A stretch of 33,830 bases of DNA from Oscillospiraceae bacterium (GTDB lineage: Bacteria; Bacillota; Clostridia; Oscillospirales; Ruminococcaceae), in contig JAEDLR010000014.1 of NCBI GenBank assembly GCA_016295145.1, positions 1 through 33,830 of the forward strand, given 5' to 3'. A program made the position numbers and the translations under genes. Below the pieces are notes generated by a model. That model had not been told where the DNA came from. It ran no database searches and saw only the letters and a list, made by a program, of their open reading frames with translations. Positions 1 through 7,666 of this stretch are shown here, one piece after another; position 1 is the first letter of the stretch, and each line of letters begins with the position of its first letter.

Positions 1-219
1 AAATGCCAGATAGCTGCCCTCATTGCCTCGCCATGCGTCATAGTAGATGTCATTGCAGGCAGCATAAGCAGTGGATTGCTGATCGGAATACACCGCGCCG
101 TTGCGGTTGATAATGGGCGACGGGGCTGCCATTGCCGATGCCTGTACCACAGGCATGGCTGCGACGGCAACGGCGGTTGCCGTCAGTGCGGATGCAATAC
201 GGAATTGCTTGGTTTGCAT
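1..219 (-). CDS. Secreted protein, N-terminal part only (runs off window start)
   Basis: The frame opens at ATG 219 on the minus strand and stays open for 73 codons to the window edge. A GAGGAGGG ribosome site lies about 8 bases upstream and decides this start. The first ~29 residues form a clear export signal: MQTKQFR, then an Ala/Val-rich hydrophobic core, ending VVQASA with a likely signal peptidase I site. The mature start contains SPIINRNGAVYSDQQ and an aromatic-rich stretch with DIYYDAW. No lipobox is visible. The protein is therefore secreted or wall-associated, but too little remains to name a family; a carbohydrate-active enzyme would fit this genome. It lies 80 bases downstream of galT on the same strand, with no convincing terminator between, so co-transcription is possible. 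Confidence 0.75.
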   Translation of the reverse strand, partial: MQTKQFRIASALTATAVAVAAMPVVQASAMAAPSPIINRNGAVYSDQQSTAYAACNDIYYDAWRGNEGSYLAF

Positions 220-299
220 AAAATAGCCCTCCTCTTTTCAACGAATACATTCAGCAACATCGCACACAGACCGCCTGACAGATGTGCACGGCACTGCCT

Positions 300-1793
300 T
301 TATTTTACAGATGCAATAAATCGCAGAAAACCGCGTAAGCCCTGCTCTGTGCGCGGATATACGCCACAATGGGTCAGCACCTGCAAAAATACTTTGCCGA
401 CCTCATTGCGCAAAACGGCATCATAATCGGGAATTGCGGGATAGTGCGGCAGCCACTGTTCCACCCAGTCGGCGTGCTTTGCCGTGGCTTCGTCCGCGCG
501 CAAATCGCCGCCGGTTTGCAGCAAGTGCTTGAGCTGCTCCAGTTCGGTTTTCAGCCGCGCCGGCAGCACCGCCAGACCCATGACCTCAATCAGACCGATA
601 TTCTCTTTCTTGATGTGATGCAGTTGCGCATGGGGATGATACACGCCCATCGGATGCTCTGCCGTGGTATGATTATCCCGCAGCACCAGATCCATTTCAT
701 AGGCTGTTCCCCTGCGGCGGGCAATGGGTGTAATGGTGTGATGGGGCACACCGTCGGTTTCGGCAAAGAGATGCATATCAGCATCGGTGTAGCCACGCCA
801 TGCCTGCAAAATCACATCGGCAAGTGCTGCCAGTCGCTCTGGATCTTCTCCCGAAATGCGCAGCACCGACATGGGCCAATCCACAATGCCGCAGCGAATA
901 TCCGCAAAACCGGCAATCTGTACCGTCTGCACAATGGGCGCAGCGGTCATGGGGAAGCAATCCAGGCCACCCTGAAAATGTGCGTGGCTTAAAATCGAAC
1001 CGCCAACAATCGGCAGATCTGCATTGGAGCCGATGAAATAATGGGGGAACTTCCCCACAAAATCCAGAAGCTGTGTAAAGCATTTGCGGTCAATCTTCAT
1101 AGGGGTGTGCAAACTGTTCAGCGCAATGCAGTGCTGCGGATAATACGCATAGGGCGAATACTGCAGCCCCCATTGCTCCCCCGCCGATGTGTACGGTACA
1201 ATGCGCAGATTCTGCCGCGCAGGGTGGTCCAATCTGCCTGCATACCCGACATTTTCCACGCAGAGCTGGCAGGAAGGGTAACCTACCGGTTGTGCAGCAG
1301 CCGCGGCAGCGATCGCCTTGGGGTCTTTTTCGGGCTTGGAAAGATTGATGGTGATATGCAGATCACCGTATTCCGTGGGCGTATCCCACTGCACATTTTT
1401 GGCAATGCGCTCCTGCTGAATATATCCGTTTGCACAGCAGATGCTGTAAAACCAATCTGTGGCAGCCTTTGGAGATTCCCGATACAGTGTCGCAAAGCAG
1501 CGGTTGATCTGGGAAGGCGGCGGCGTGAGCATACCCATCAGCTTTGCCGCAAACAAATCACGCTGTGTCACCGTATCTTCCGGCATTATGCCCCTTTGCA
1601 GTGCAAGGTCGATATATGCATCCAGCAGTGCCCCAAACGCCGCGCCCTCTGTCACGGCAGGCAATGCCTCGCACAAAGCCCCGGGCGCGTCAAAATGATA
1701 CAGCGCCGCCAACAGATTCTCGCAATACACGGCATCCTCCGGGGCAAGCAGCTTTTGGTGCAGTGCGTAATTGATCAAGGGTTGAAACGCCAT
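300..1793 (-). CDS. galT: UDP-glucose--hexose-1-phosphate uridylyltransferase, class II
   Basis: Leloir pathway enzyme that exchanges UMP between UDP-glucose and galactose-1-phosphate in the cytoplasm. The 497-residue length and overall sequence match the long class II GalT of Firmicutes (about 490-500 aa) rather than the ~350-residue class I enzyme. The motif SHAHFQGG, with H270 and H272, is the class II equivalent of the catalytic His-x-His-x-Gln. An AAAGGAAG ribosome site precedes ATG 1793. No galK or galE lies beside it, so the other pathway genes must be elsewhere or upstream of a different promoter. The next gene, a secreted protein, starts 80 bases downstream on the same strand. Family assignment is firm. 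A promoter for galT could not be identified in the short gap to the divergent promoter at 1824-1852. Confidence 0.93.
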   Translation of the reverse strand: MAFQPLINYALHQKLLAPEDAVYCENLLAALYHFDAPGALCEALPAVTEGAAFGALLDAYIDLALQRGIMPEDTVTQRDLFAAKLMGMLTPPPSQINRCFATLYRESPKAATDWFYSICCANGYIQQERIAKNVQWDTPTEYGDLHITINLSKPEKDPKAIAAAAAAQPVGYPSCQLCVENVGYAGRLDHPARQNLRIVPYTSAGEQWGLQYSPYAYYPQHCIALNSLHTPMKIDRKCFTQLLDFVGKFPHYFIGSNADLPIVGGSILSHAHFQGGLDCFPMTAAPIVQTVQIAGFADIRCGIVDWPMSVLRISGEDPERLAALADVILQAWRGYTDADMHLFAETDGVPHHTITPIARRRGTAYEMDLVLRDNHTTAEHPMGVYHPHAQLHHIKKENIGLIEVMGLAVLPARLKTELEQLKHLLQTGGDLRADEATAKHADWVEQWLPHYPAIPDYDAVLRNEVGKVFLQVLTHCGVYPRTEQGLRGFLRFIASVK

Positions 1794-1823
1794 TTTTCAT
1801 CTTCCTTTCTGTTCCAGTGCTAC

Positions 1824-1852
1824 TTGCAAGATGGCAAAAAATATGGTATAAT
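1824..1852 (+). promoter_or_regulatory. Sigma-A promoter for the two-helix membrane protein
   Basis: TTGCAA (1824-1829), 17-base spacer, TATAAT (1847-1852), with TGG before the -10 box (extended -10). It ends 46 bases before ATG 1899. Confidence 0.75.
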
Positions 1853-1898
1853 CACTACATGGAAATTGCAAAATCAATCATTTTTTGGGGGAATCGGC

Positions 1899-2399
1899 AT
1901 GAACAGCAACCGAACGCCATCCGTACCGCTTTATCGTAAGATCATCAGCATTGTGTATGTCATCATACTCATTGGCGTGATGTTTTACGGCATTCTGGTG
2001 CTTTTGCTGGGGCTGTGGGAATACTGCACGCTGCAAAATGCCAAACGATCCTATGCGGCAGTGCCCGTATGCGTCACAAGCATTACGCCCACCGAGTTCA
2101 ACGCCTCGCGGGATATTATCACGCTGGAGCCCATCGACGCCAAAGCAAAGGAAAAACTCGGAGCAACCTGTACCACCCTGTTCCAAAGCGACTTGCAGGT
2201 CGGGGCAATCCTGACCATGTACTATGACAGCAACGATCCGCAAAACCGTATCGTGGATTTTGAAACCACAGACGATCTGCTGCGCATCGGCGGCTTGCTT
2301 ACAGCGATCCCTGCTGCTTTGGGCATCCTGTATCTCATCACCCGAAGCCGAAAAAAGAAACATAAGCCGCCAACCGTCATGATCTGCCCGGAAGCATAA
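1899..2399 (+). CDS. Two-helix membrane protein (DUF3592-like layout)
   Basis: 166 residues. The ATG at 1899 is chosen because GGGGGAA lies 7 bases upstream and the promoter at 1824-1852 ends just before it, although the frame is open much further upstream through galT antisense sequence. A short basic N-terminus is followed by a membrane helix at about residues 14-38. Next comes an outside-type domain of ~90 residues containing CTTLFQSDLQVG and a YYDSNDPQN segment, then a second helix at about 130-150 and a very basic tail (RSRKKKHK). Helix - beta-rich middle with a D/NPxN turn - helix is the arrangement of DUF3592 proteins, whose function is unknown. Family assignment is by layout only. It has its own promoter and is followed by a separate ATP synthase promoter, so it is probably monocistronic. 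Confidence 0.7.
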   Translation: MNSNRTPSVPLYRKIISIVYVIILIGVMFYGILVLLLGLWEYCTLQNAKRSYAAVPVCVTSITPTEFNASRDIITLEPIDAKAKEKLGATCTTLFQSDLQVGAILTMYYDSNDPQNRIVDFETTDDLLRIGGLLTAIPAALGILYLITRSRKKKHKPPTVMICPEA

Positions 2400-2513
2400 C
2401 CGAAATCTCTCTGTATTATATCATGCTTTTGCCCAAAATGCAAGAAGCATAAGCGCTTTCCGATGATTTGCGGGCGGAAATGTGAAAATTTGCATAAATT
2501 TTTCGTGAAACTA

Positions 2514-2542
2514 TTCCATTCCAGAAAGATTTATGGTATACT
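2514..2542 (+). promoter_or_regulatory. Promoter of the ATP synthase operon
   Basis: TATACT (2537-2542) with TGG upstream (extended -10), and a poor -35 TTCCAT (2514-2519) at 17 bases. The start codon of atpI follows 28 bases later. The extended -10 probably compensates for the weak -35. Confidence 0.6.
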
Positions 2543-2570
2543 ATGTGTTATGAGAAAGTAGGTGTAGCAG

Positions 2571-2969
2571 GTGGAGGCAGAGCTTCTCAAAAAAGATTTG
2601 CTGCATATGGCAAAATGGGCAGCAATACTGGATGCAGTTGCCTACGTCATCAGCATTGTGTTTCTGGGGCTGACCCTGCCCTTTGCCTTAGGGCTCATCC
2701 TTGGCACCGTCGCTATGCTGATTTCAATGTGGCTGCTGAGCCGCACCGTACTGAAAATCGCGGAGCGTGCCAAAAAAACAGGCACTCATGACAGAAGCTA
2801 TCTTGCAAGCTATCTGCTGCGGCTGATGATTGTGGGCATCGCATTTGTGATTGCCTACCGCTACCGACCAATCGCGGCATTGGGTGCAGCGATTCCGCTG
2901 CTGTATCCGCGTATCATCTATACTGTTGGCGCACTGCTGCCCGAACGCAAGCAGCCGCCGGCACCGTGA
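2571..2969 (+). CDS. atpI: ATP synthase I-like membrane protein
   Basis: 132 residues with four hydrophobic segments (about 22-36, 40-60, 80-97, 100-122), matching the small AtpI/ATP-synt_I family that begins many bacterial atp operons and assists c-ring assembly or Mg2+ handling. The start is GTG 2571; AAGTAGGTG lies just upstream. An ATG at codon 13 (MAKWAAIL) is an alternative. Sequence conservation in this family is low, so the call rests on size, topology and position as first gene before atpB, 40 bases downstream. In Na+-type enzymes AtpI is reported to assist c-ring formation, which fits the c subunit here. Confidence 0.8.
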   Translation: MEAELLKKDLLHMAKWAAILDAVAYVISIVFLGLTLPFALGLILGTVAMLISMWLLSRTVLKIAERAKKTGTHDRSYLASYLLRLMIVGIAFVIAYRYRPIAALGAAIPLLYPRIIYTVGALLPERKQPPAP

Positions 2970-3009
2970 CTTCTATCGATTCAAACCCAAAGGAGTGACA
3001 AATACCCAT

Positions 3010-3768
3010 ATGGCTATCCCCTCGTTTTTACAAGGCTCCTCGGAACTGACGGTATCCGGCCCGAAAATCATCGCATCCTTTGATGTATTCGGCATTACCA
3101 TCAACTTTACCGAGACCATCGTACTGCAATGGTTTGTCATTGCGATCATTCTGGGCGTATGCCGTTTCTTAACCCATAAGCTTACGGTGCGCAACATTTC
3201 CAAGCGGCAGGTCGTTGCGGAAATGCTTGTGGAATCCGTGCGCAATCTGGTGAAAGATACCATGGGCAAACGCTGGATGTGCATGACGCCGTATATCGCC
3301 ACGATTTTTTCATTTTCCATCTGCGGCAGCCTGATCAGTATGCTGGGGCTGCGTTCCGTCACTTCGGATTTCTCCGTGTTGGCAACATGGGCGGCGATTA
3401 CGTTTTTCCTCATCACCGCAACAAAGATCAAGTTCAACGGCGTCTGGGGATGGCTCAAGAGCTTTGCCGCCCCCGTGCCCGTCATGCTGCCCATCAATAT
3501 CCTCAGTGAGATCGCCACACCCGTTTCGATGGCATTGCGCCACTTCGGTAATATCGCAGGCGGCGCAGTCATCACAGCACTGCTGTATTACGGTCTTACG
3601 GGGCTTTCCCACTTAATCGGTCTGGATATCCCAGTGTTTACAATTGGTATTCCCGCTGTGTTGTCAGCCTACTTTGATCTGTTCTCCGGCTTTATGCAAG
3701 CGTTCATCTTTGTCATGCTCACCATGGTATTCATCAGCAACGCCGGCCCTGCCGAAGAAGAAGGTTAA
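3010..3768 (+). CDS. atpB: F-type ATP synthase subunit a
   Basis: 252 residues, membrane subunit of Fo that forms the two ion half-channels beside the c-ring. The essential arginine is visible in SMALRHFGNIAGG (family signature LRxFGN), and the C-terminal helix region FSGFMQAFIFVMLTMVFI is the conserved end of the family. ATG 3010 is the chosen start; AGGAG at 2991-2995 is rather far away (14 bases). An in-frame GTG at 2995 overlaps that site and cannot use it. The C-terminus is acidic (GPAEEEG). It is the second gene of the atp operon, followed by an 89-base gap before atpE. Confidence 0.93.
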   Translation: MAIPSFLQGSSELTVSGPKIIASFDVFGITINFTETIVLQWFVIAIILGVCRFLTHKLTVRNISKRQVVAEMLVESVRNLVKDTMGKRWMCMTPYIATIFSFSICGSLISMLGLRSVTSDFSVLATWAAITFFLITATKIKFNGVWGWLKSFAAPVPVMLPINILSEIATPVSMALRHFGNIAGGAVITALLYYGLTGLSHLIGLDIPVFTIGIPAVLSAYFDLFSGFMQAFIFVMLTMVFISNAGPAEEEG

Positions 3769-3857
3769 GTTTTCCCTGTTTTTTTCGTTATTCTTGTTAT
3801 CCACGGCAGTAAGCCGTAGCATATCACATATCATAATCAATTGCGGAGGTTTTTATT

Positions 3858-4109
3858 ATGGAAATGAGTGAAGCAATCGTACTGGCAGGCTCTGCGATCG
3901 GTGCAGGTCTGGCTATGATCGCAGGTATCGGCCCTGGCATCGGCGAAGGCTATGCCGTTGGTAAGGCGTGTGAAGCCATCGCCCGTCAGCCGGAAGCATC
4001 CGGTGCCGTGACCCGTACCATGTTCGTCGGCTGTGCCGTTGCGGAATCTACCGGTATTTACGGTTTGATCGTCGCGTTGCTGCTGATGTTCTTAAAGCCC
4101 TTTACCTGA
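3858..4109 (+). CDS. atpE: F-type ATP synthase subunit c, Na+-binding type (two-carboxylate)
   Basis: 83-residue hairpin of two membrane helices; several copies form the rotor ring. Helix 1 carries AMIAGIGPGIGEGYA, the polar loop is ARQPEA, and helix 2 carries VAESTGIY. E63 is the ion-carrying carboxylate. V61 (backbone), S64, T65 and Y68 match the Na+-coordination set of the Ilyobacter tartaricus ring (V63, S66, T67, Y70 there). Residue 30 is Glu where Ilyobacter has Gln32; this E/E pair is the two-carboxylate motif described in the Na+ rings of Fusobacterium and Clostridium paradoxum. Na+ coupling is an inference from these residues. GGAGG at 3844-3848 sets the start. The 89-base upstream gap holds a small hairpin (ACGGC 3803-3807 / GCCGT 3813-3817), possibly helping high c expression. 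Confidence 0.95.
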   Translation: MEMSEAIVLAGSAIGAGLAMIAGIGPGIGEGYAVGKACEAIARQPEASGAVTRTMFVGCAVAESTGIYGLIVALLLMFLKPFT

Positions 4110-4158
4110 TCCGGGTTTCGCATATCACTGACAAAACTACGGAAGGAAAGGCTGCATT

Positions 4159-4656
4159 ATGCTGGATTTTTTGTCCATTGATGTCGGTACCATACTGTTT
4201 ACGCTCATCAATACGATGATCCTGTTTTTCGGTCTGAAGCATTTTCTGTTTAAGCCCGTCAACGCGGTATTGGATCAGCGGAAGCAAGCGGTAGATCAAT
4301 CGCTGCAAGATGCGGAAGATGCCAAATCTGCCGCAGAAAGCACCAAAGCGGAGTACGAGGAAAAACTCGCTGCCGCCAAGGAAGAATCTGCGGAAATGCT
4401 GCGCAAGGCAAAACGGCAGGCACAACGCCGCGCCGATGAGATCGTTGCCGAGGCAAAGGCTGACGCTGCCGCTGTGATGCAGCAGAATGCCGATGAACTG
4501 GAGCGCGAAAAGCGCCGTGCCGCCAAAGAACTGCGCAACGAGGTTTCCGATCTGGCAGTACTGGTTGCCGAGAAGGTCATGGCACGCGAGATCAATCCCG
4601 ATGACCACGCAAGACTCATTGACGAGTTTATTAATGGTGTGGAGGACGCGGAATGA
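4159..4656 (+). CDS. atpF: F-type ATP synthase subunit b
   Basis: 165 residues. One N-terminal membrane helix (about residues 8-28, GTILFTLINTMILFFGL) is followed by FKPV, the usual exit of the helix, and then a long charged coiled coil (residues 35-150, rich in Ala, Glu, Lys). This is the peripheral stalk that holds F1 stationary against the a subunit. AAGGAAAGG lies upstream of ATG 4159. The stop codon overlaps the atpH start in an ATGA junction (4653-4656), indicating coupled translation. Confidence 0.93.
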   Translation: MLDFLSIDVGTILFTLINTMILFFGLKHFLFKPVNAVLDQRKQAVDQSLQDAEDAKSAAESTKAEYEEKLAAAKEESAEMLRKAKRQAQRRADEIVAEAKADAAAVMQQNADELEREKRRAAKELRNEVSDLAVLVAEKVMAREINPDDHARLIDEFINGVEDAE

Positions 4657-5186
4657 ATACGGAGATCGGTACCGTGTATGCAGATGCGTTGTTTGCTGTT
4701 GCAGAAGAAGAAGGCGATGCTGCTCTGCGCGCTACCCGTGAAGCACTGAGAAGCTGCGCCGTGTTGTTTTCGCTTTACCCCGATTACAGCAGGCTGCTTT
4801 CTCTGCCCACAGTGGGCTTGGAGGAGCGCATGGCACTGGCAGAACAGGCATTTGGCACCGAGGGGCTCGTGCCCCGTCTGCTGCGAATGCTCATTTTGCG
4901 CAACCGTGTAGCGTATATCGGCGAGATCGCCGATGCCTTTGATGCGAAAATGCTCAGTTACGAGAATACGGTTGCCGTTACGGTCACCACCGCTGTGGCA
5001 CTGACGCCCCAGCAGCTTGACCGCCTGACGGAAAAGCTTTCCCGCAAGCTACAGAAAACTGTGCGGATCAAAGAGCGCATTGACCGTTCGATCCTGGGCG
5101 GCGTGATCGTGCAGTACGGCGATACACGCATCGACAATAGCTTGAAGCTGCGGCTGAATGTGCTGCATACACAATTGCAGGGATAA
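4653..5186 (+). CDS. atpH: F-type ATP synthase subunit delta
   Basis: 177 residues, normal for OSCP/delta, which caps F1 and joins it to subunit b. The N-terminal helical domain begins with the typical YADALFAVAEEE. The C-terminal domain has KTVRIKERIDRSILGGVIVQYGD followed by DTRIDNSLKLRLNVL; the LGG...D...S pattern is the family signature. ATG 4653 overlaps the atpF stop by four bases. atpA follows after 57 bases with its own ribosome site. Confidence 0.92.
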   Translation: MNTEIGTVYADALFAVAEEEGDAALRATREALRSCAVLFSLYPDYSRLLSLPTVGLEERMALAEQAFGTEGLVPRLLRMLILRNRVAYIGEIADAFDAKMLSYENTVAVTVTTAVALTPQQLDRLTEKLSRKLQKTVRIKERIDRSILGGVIVQYGDTRIDNSLKLRLNVLHTQLQG

Positions 5187-5243
5187 GCATTTCATCGCTT
5201 GCCCTGCCACAAAATGTTATATGCCGGAAGGTGTGATACTTTT

Positions 5244-6749
5244 ATGAATTTACGCCCTGATGAAATCACAAGCATCATCAAGGAGCAACTCAAGAGCTAC
5301 GAAGCAAAGCTGGATCTTGCCGATGTTGGCTCTGTTGTGACCGTGGGTGACGGCATCGCCAATATCCACGGGCTGGAGCAGTGTATGTCCGGCGAACTGC
5401 TGGAATTTGAAGGCGGCGTTTCGGGCATGGCACTGAATCTGGAGCATGATTTTGTCGGTGCCGTTTTGCTCGGCTCCGATAAGGATATCAAAGAAGGCTC
5501 CACTGTGCGCCGTACCGGAACCATCGTATCGGTACCCGTGGGCGAAGAACTGCTGGGCAGAGTCGTCAATGCACTGGGCGAGCCCATCGACGGAAAAGGT
5601 CCCATTATCGCCGAAAATCGTGCACCCATCGAGAAAATTGCCCCCGGTATCATTACCAGAAAATCTGTCCACGAGCCGCTGCAGACGGGTATCAAGGCCA
5701 TTGATTCCATGATTCCCATTGGCAAAGGGCAACGTGAGTTGATTATCGGTGACCGCCAGACAGGCAAAACTGCCATCGCGCTGGATACCATCATGAATCA
5801 GCACGATAAAAATGTCATCTGCATTTATGTTGCCATCGGTCAGAAGCGTTCTACCGTTGCCAATGTGGTGGAAACCCTGACCAAGGCCGGCGCAATGCGC
5901 TATACGATCGTGGTCTCGGCAACCGCCTCGGAGCTGGCACCGCTGCAGTATATCGCGCCCTATTCGGGTTGCGCTATGGGCGAGTATTTTCTTAGTCAGG
6001 GCAAGGATGTACTGTGCGTGTACGATGATCTCTCCAAACACGCGGTGGCATACCGTACCCTTTCGCTGCTGCTGAAGCGTCCTCCGGGCCGTGAGGCATT
6101 TCCCGGCGATGTATTCTATCTGCACTCCCGCCTGCTGGAGCGCGCCTGCTGCCTGAACGAAAACTACGGCGGCGGTTCTCTCACCGCGCTGCCCATCATC
6201 GAAACCCAGGCAGGCGACGTTTCCGCCTATATCCCCACCAATGTGATTTCTATTACCGATGGACAGATTTTCCTGGAAACCGACCTGTTCAATGCAGGTG
6301 TACGTCCTGCCGTCAATCCCGGTATTTCGGTTTCCCGTGTGGGCTCTGCGGCGCAGATCCCTGCCATGAAGAAGGTCTCCAGTTCGTTGAAGCTGACCTA
6401 CTCCCAGTACCGTGAGCTGCAGGCCTTTGCACAGTTCGGCTCCGACCTTGACCGCGATACCAAAGAGCGTCTTGCCAAGGGCGAACGCGTGGTAGAGGTA
6501 CTCAAGCAGGATAAGAGCACCCCCCTTTCCGCACCCCAGCAGGTCGTGATCCTGTACGCTGTGGTCAATGACTTGCTGCGTGACGTGCCCGTCAACCGCG
6601 TTGCCGAGTGCGAACAGGCACTGCTGACCGAAATGGACGAGTGCCACAGCGAGATTCTTGCCGAGATCCGTCAAACAGGCAAGCTGTCTGCCGAAACCGA
6701 AGCAGCGCTCCGCGCTGCCATCGAAGCATTCATCCACAGCTTTGTCTGA
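5244..6749 (+). CDS. atpA: F-type ATP synthase subunit alpha
   Basis: 501 residues, the non-catalytic nucleotide-binding subunit of F1. The P-loop is GDRQTGKTA. The alpha/beta signature PAVNPGISVSRVGSAAQ is present, and the N-terminus RPDEITSIIKEQLKSYE is typical. ATG 5244 is preferred over the in-frame ATG at 5199: GGAAGGTG at 5225-5232 serves 5244, and the protein then begins at the family's usual MNLRPDEI-like position. One F1 contains three copies. A very long antisense frame covers this gene but has no independent support. Confidence 0.95.
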   Translation: MNLRPDEITSIIKEQLKSYEAKLDLADVGSVVTVGDGIANIHGLEQCMSGELLEFEGGVSGMALNLEHDFVGAVLLGSDKDIKEGSTVRRTGTIVSVPVGEELLGRVVNALGEPIDGKGPIIAENRAPIEKIAPGIITRKSVHEPLQTGIKAIDSMIPIGKGQRELIIGDRQTGKTAIALDTIMNQHDKNVICIYVAIGQKRSTVANVVETLTKAGAMRYTIVVSATASELAPLQYIAPYSGCAMGEYFLSQGKDVLCVYDDLSKHAVAYRTLSLLLKRPPGREAFPGDVFYLHSRLLERACCLNENYGGGSLTALPIIETQAGDVSAYIPTNVISITDGQIFLETDLFNAGVRPAVNPGISVSRVGSAAQIPAMKKVSSSLKLTYSQYRELQAFAQFGSDLDRDTKERLAKGERVVEVLKQDKSTPLSAPQQVVILYAVVNDLLRDVPVNRVAECEQALLTEMDECHSEILAEIRQTGKLSAETEAALRAAIEAFIHSFV

Positions 6750-6779
6750 GCATTCTGAATCCGTCAGGAGGTTTTTTTC

Positions 6780-7646
6780 GTGGCAGGTGCCAACATGAAA
6801 GCAATCAAACGGCGCATGAAAAGCGTGGAAAGCACCATGCAGATCACCAAAGCCATGGAGCTGGTTTCCTCCTCCAAGCTGCGCCGTGCAAAGGAACGCG
6901 CCGAGCGTTCCCTCCCCTATTTTCATCTGCTGTATCAGACCATGAGCGAGGTCGCAGCCGAGGCAAAAGGATTCCATTCCGTATATACCGAGTTGCGTGA
7001 AGAAGGTGCCGCGCTGCTCATCATCGTTGCAGGCGACCGCGGGCTGGCAGGTGGCTTCAACATGAATGTATTCCGTCGTGCGGATGCCCGCATCGCCGAA
7101 CTGGAAGCGGAGGGCAGAGAGGTCATCCTGATGACCGTGGGAAAAAAGGCATCGGAGCATTATGCAAAGACCAAGCACCGCATTTTGGGTACCTTTGACG
7201 GCATCGGCGAAACCGTGACCACCTATACAACGCTGGATATGGCAGAGCATATCATCACGCTGTTTGAACAAGGGCATCTGGCAATCGCGGAACTGTTCTA
7301 TACCGATCTCGTTTCGCCGCTGACGCAGGAGGCTTGCAATATGCAGGTGCTTCCTGTACCGTATATGCTGGAGCAGGGCGGCTCTCACAGCCTGACGAAC
7401 TATGAGCCCAGCGCAGAAGCAGTGTTTGATACATTGATACCCAAATATCTTGCGGGCATTTTATATTGTGCCATTGTGGATACCTTTGCCTCTGAGCAGG
7501 CTGCACGCCGTATGGCGATGGAAAATGCCACCGATAACGCACAGGAGATGATCGATGATCTCTCACTGCGCTATAACCGTGCAAGACAGGCATCCATTAC
7601 ACAGGAGCTGACGGAAATTGTCAGCGGCGCAAATGCGCAGAAATAA
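6780..7646 (+). CDS. atpG: F-type ATP synthase subunit gamma
   Basis: 288 residues, the central rotor shaft. The N-terminal helix reads MKAIKRRMKSVESTMQITKAMELVSSSKLRRAK-like, and the C-terminal helix ends MEDATDNA-like (here MENATDNAQEMIDDL) with YNRARQASITQELTEIVSGA, the family signature. The start is GTG 6780, supported by AGGAGG at 6766-6771 eight bases upstream; the later in-frame ATG (codon 6) is less well placed. 30 bases separate it from atpA and 20 from atpD. Confidence 0.95.
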   Translation: MAGANMKAIKRRMKSVESTMQITKAMELVSSSKLRRAKERAERSLPYFHLLYQTMSEVAAEAKGFHSVYTELREEGAALLIIVAGDRGLAGGFNMNVFRRADARIAELEAEGREVILMTVGKKASEHYAKTKHRILGTFDGIGETVTTYTTLDMAEHIITLFEQGHLAIAELFYTDLVSPLTQEACNMQVLPVPYMLEQGGSHSLTNYEPSAEAVFDTLIPKYLAGILYCAIVDTFASEQAARRMAMENATDNAQEMIDDLSLRYNRARQASITQELTEIVSGANAQK

Positions 7647-7666
7647 TACGAAAGTGAGTTTTCGTT

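Noticed and set aside
1041..1898. Upstream extension of the two-helix membrane protein frame
   Set aside because: It runs antisense through galT and across the promoter at 1824-1852; the ribosome site and promoter place the start at 1899.
5250..7388. A 712-codon open frame antisense to atpA and atpG
   Set aside because: It exactly shadows strongly conserved genes, has no ribosome site or promoter, and its Cys/His-rich, repetitive composition is typical of antisense frames of biased codons.
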